Source of the DNA: Stictocephala bisonia
Lineage: Eukaryota; Arthropoda; Insecta; Hemiptera; Membracidae
Assembly: GCA_035578905.1 (NCBI GenBank)
Contig: JAQJVL010002692.1
Coordinates: 21,644 to 85,643 of the forward strand
Length of the DNA stretch: 64,000 nucleotides
Reading direction: 5' to 3'
In this document: piece after piece, positions 62,433-64,000 of the stretch
Numbering within the stretch: position 1 is the first letter of the stretch
How the letters are laid out: each line of letters starts with the position of its first letter
Translations under genes and position numbers: made by a program
The notes under the pieces: generated by a model
Database searches by the model: none
What the model was told of the DNA's origin: nothing
What the model saw: the letters and a program-made list of their open reading frames with translations, nothing else

Positions 62433-63236
62433 GAAAATTCCAACTGACTTTCATGTTGACTCTTGTCACACACTATTCCGTCTTATTTTTTGTTGACTGG
62501 TGCCACTCAGGCGTTCCCACATGTTTATGATTATGTTTTTCCCAGAAGGGCCCACCCATATCTGAATTGTAACAAAGGCAGGACTGTATTTTGTTTGGGA
62601 CAGATATTTCTGTCTCCTTTCTATCTAACTGGGGATTTACTCACGACAATTCTCGAATATAATTATTATCGAACATTCGTTATTTATTCCAATTAAATAT
62701 ATCCCTTTCTTTACGTAATAATTTATTATTTATTTGAATTAAATAATTTATCTATCAATTTGGTGACCTGTTACAATTGCCTTGCCAACCCATCGCTGGA
62801 AAGTCGATAGCCTGTACATTTACAATCTTACCGTCAGCAGCTGTTCTGTTTCAACTTTACAGTTCATGTATATTACTTTAATGAGCTATAGTGAATAATT
62901 TATGATTAGTAAAGGTAAAATCTAGTTTTTTATTTAAAATCAATAAGCATGACGTTTAAGTTTCTGAAATTTAAGCGTAAACGATTTTATAAAAATACTC
63001 AATTTTTCGTAAAAATAACTAAGACACCAGAATGGGTCTTATTCTATCAAAGAACACAATCATACTACAGAACGAATTCTTGAAATATAAATCCATGATA
63101 TTGATCCTTTCAGCTATTCCATGGGGAAATATAGTTGGATACGCGCTTCTAACAGTTACCCAATATTTGCATTTGTTTCAAAGTCGGTGTACGAAGGGAT
63201 GTAGAAAACAGTTTCAACTTAATAAATCAACATGTC

Positions 63237-63274
63237 ATATATATATATAATATAATATATATATATATATATAT
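63237..63274 (+). repeat. (TA)n microsatellite
   Basis: About 38 bp of nearly pure TA, broken by two extra A near its start, followed by gtatgtaatgtatg. It abuts the possible SINE at 63289. Confidence 0.92.
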
Positions 63275-63288
63275 GTATGTAATGTATG

Positions 63289-63400
63289 ACGGCACTGGTG
63301 GCGCAGTGCTGTAACCCAGCTACTTGGGAAAAAAGTGTTGGGAGAATGTAGGTGATAGGTTCCATGCTTGGTCCTTTTAATACCGACACGGCTTCCGCTC
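63289..63400 (+). mobile_element. Possible tRNA-derived SINE head
   Basis: cggcactggtggcgcagtgc (63290-63309) closely resembles the head of many tRNA-derived SINEs and contains the box A-like tggcgcagtgc. A weak box B-like ggttccatgct begins at 63358, about 48 bp further on. The element, if real, starts directly after a TA microsatellite, a common SINE insertion setting. Its 3' end is not defined; the next 300 bp could be its body or unique DNA. Confidence 0.37.
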
Positions 63401-63535
63401 AACAGTTACCATCAACATGGACACTACTAGAGAAGTATGGAGTGTCGATGTTCGATGGTAGTCAAGGTTCGGATGTTATATAGAGAATAGAACTGAGTGT
63501 CAGACTTATTCGTTAGCTGAAAATTAGACCAACAC

Positions 63536-63557
63536 TACGTGGTTCGGATTCCACGTA
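63536..63557. other. Perfect hairpin, 7 bp stem, 8 nt loop
   Basis: tacgtgg - ttcggatt - ccacgta, arms exact. Clean sequence; no associated gene. Confidence 0.7.
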
Positions 63558-64000
63558 AAGCTGTAGATGCTTTAGTTACCCTGGCTGTTAGGCTATTATA
63601 AATTGCTCTTTCTGAGGAACAGTTGAACTCAGTTAGTAACCAGACTACACTCATCCATACACATCCTACACTCATATCATCATTCATATTCGCCTTAAAA
63701 TACGCACAACGTTGTGTCGGGGTCTCATAAATAAGAATAGAAATAAGAAAAACTAGATATGAAAGATCTAAAGTGATAGGTAATTTGTAATTCTCGAAGA
63801 AAAATATGGGAACCCAAAACATAATAATGATTAAAAAATTGAATTTAATGAATTACGTTAAGCTGAACATATTGTAAACTTCAAAAATATTCTACAAATT
63901 ATTTAAAACACTCGAGAATAGTTTCTACTTTAGATAGAGATGTACTTCACTTCGATCTTTCACTATAAACGAAAATGACACTTTTAGAAGATTTTTCTAC

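Larger units (their letters stand above)
61311..64000. other. Clean, single-copy-like AT-rich segment
   Basis: Well-resolved DNA with few artefactual runs. Even here no gene is evident: the longest frames, 62463-62696 (+, 77 codons), 63032-63250 (+, 72) and 63535-63822 (-, 95), lack domains, splice context or compositional bias that would support them. Because quality is good, the absence of a gene is more meaningful here than elsewhere. Microsatellites, hairpins and two tRNA-like fragments are listed separately. Confidence 0.6.

Noticed and set aside
62463..62696. Plus-strand frame of 77 codons
   Set aside because: Clean sequence but no domain, signal peptide or splice context; a length expected by chance in AT-rich DNA.
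63032..63250. Plus-strand frame of 72 codons with a hydrophobic stretch
   Set aside because: It ends inside the TA microsatellite and has no recognisable family.
63535..63822. Minus-strand frame of 95 codons
   Set aside because: No domain recognised; its end overlaps the hairpin at 63536. Kept only as a possible short unknown peptide, not a gene.

Overview
This is an AT-rich, gene-poor eukaryotic window dominated by tandem repeats. I recognise no protein-coding gene: no open frame has a known domain, a run of conserved residues or a convincing exon structure, and the longest frames (about 130-150 codons) lie in low-complexity or satellite DNA. There are no operons, ribosome binding sites, prokaryotic promoters or CRISPR arrays. 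Long AT-rich spacers, many unrelated minisatellites and a few RNA polymerase III-type (tRNA-like) box A/box B fragments suggest the nuclear genome of an invertebrate animal. That is an inference; the lineage cannot be fixed from the sequence.

Layout: 1-7.1 kb featureless AT-rich DNA; 7.1-7.7 kb dimeric ~102-108 bp repeat; 8.2-11.0 kb satellite with mixed ~53 and ~80 bp units; 12.1-14.1 kb ~68 bp satellite; 19.9-21.0 kb ~51 bp repeat; 21.3-21.8 kb ~75-80 bp repeat; 21.8-30.7 kb no clear feature. 30.7-35.5 kb is a cleanly resolved segment with a 28 bp array (64 copies in perfect register), a 113 bp array (9 copies) and a degenerate gtagccac/tgatcaactt array. 36.9-39.0 kb holds two head-to-head arms of one ~69 bp minisatellite. 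40.5-40.8 kb 32 bp repeat; 41.8-42.1 kb 44 bp repeat; 47.3-47.5 kb ~31 bp repeat; 55.4-56.0 kb 46 bp repeat with two hairpins per unit; 59.5-60.3 kb GC-rich ~68-71 bp repeat; 60.8-61.3 kb ~155 bp repeat; 61.3-64.0 kb cleanly resolved single-copy-like DNA with microsatellites, hairpins and two possible tRNA-derived SINE fragments.

Sequence quality is uneven and limits every call. In most of the window, copies of one repeat differ mainly by bases changed to match their neighbour, giving short A, C, G or T runs. This looks like an unpolished long-read consensus rather than evolution. About 30.7-35.5 kb and 61.2-64.0 kb lack this texture. Frameshifts and stop codons in the noisy parts are not evidence for pseudogenes, and real exons could be hidden there.

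The most interesting material is the clean 28 bp/113 bp array pair, a filled/empty pair of sites suggesting a ~73 bp insertion with 5 bp direct repeats, the inverted minisatellite, and the 46 bp double-hairpin repeat. None amounts to a demonstrated new biological system.
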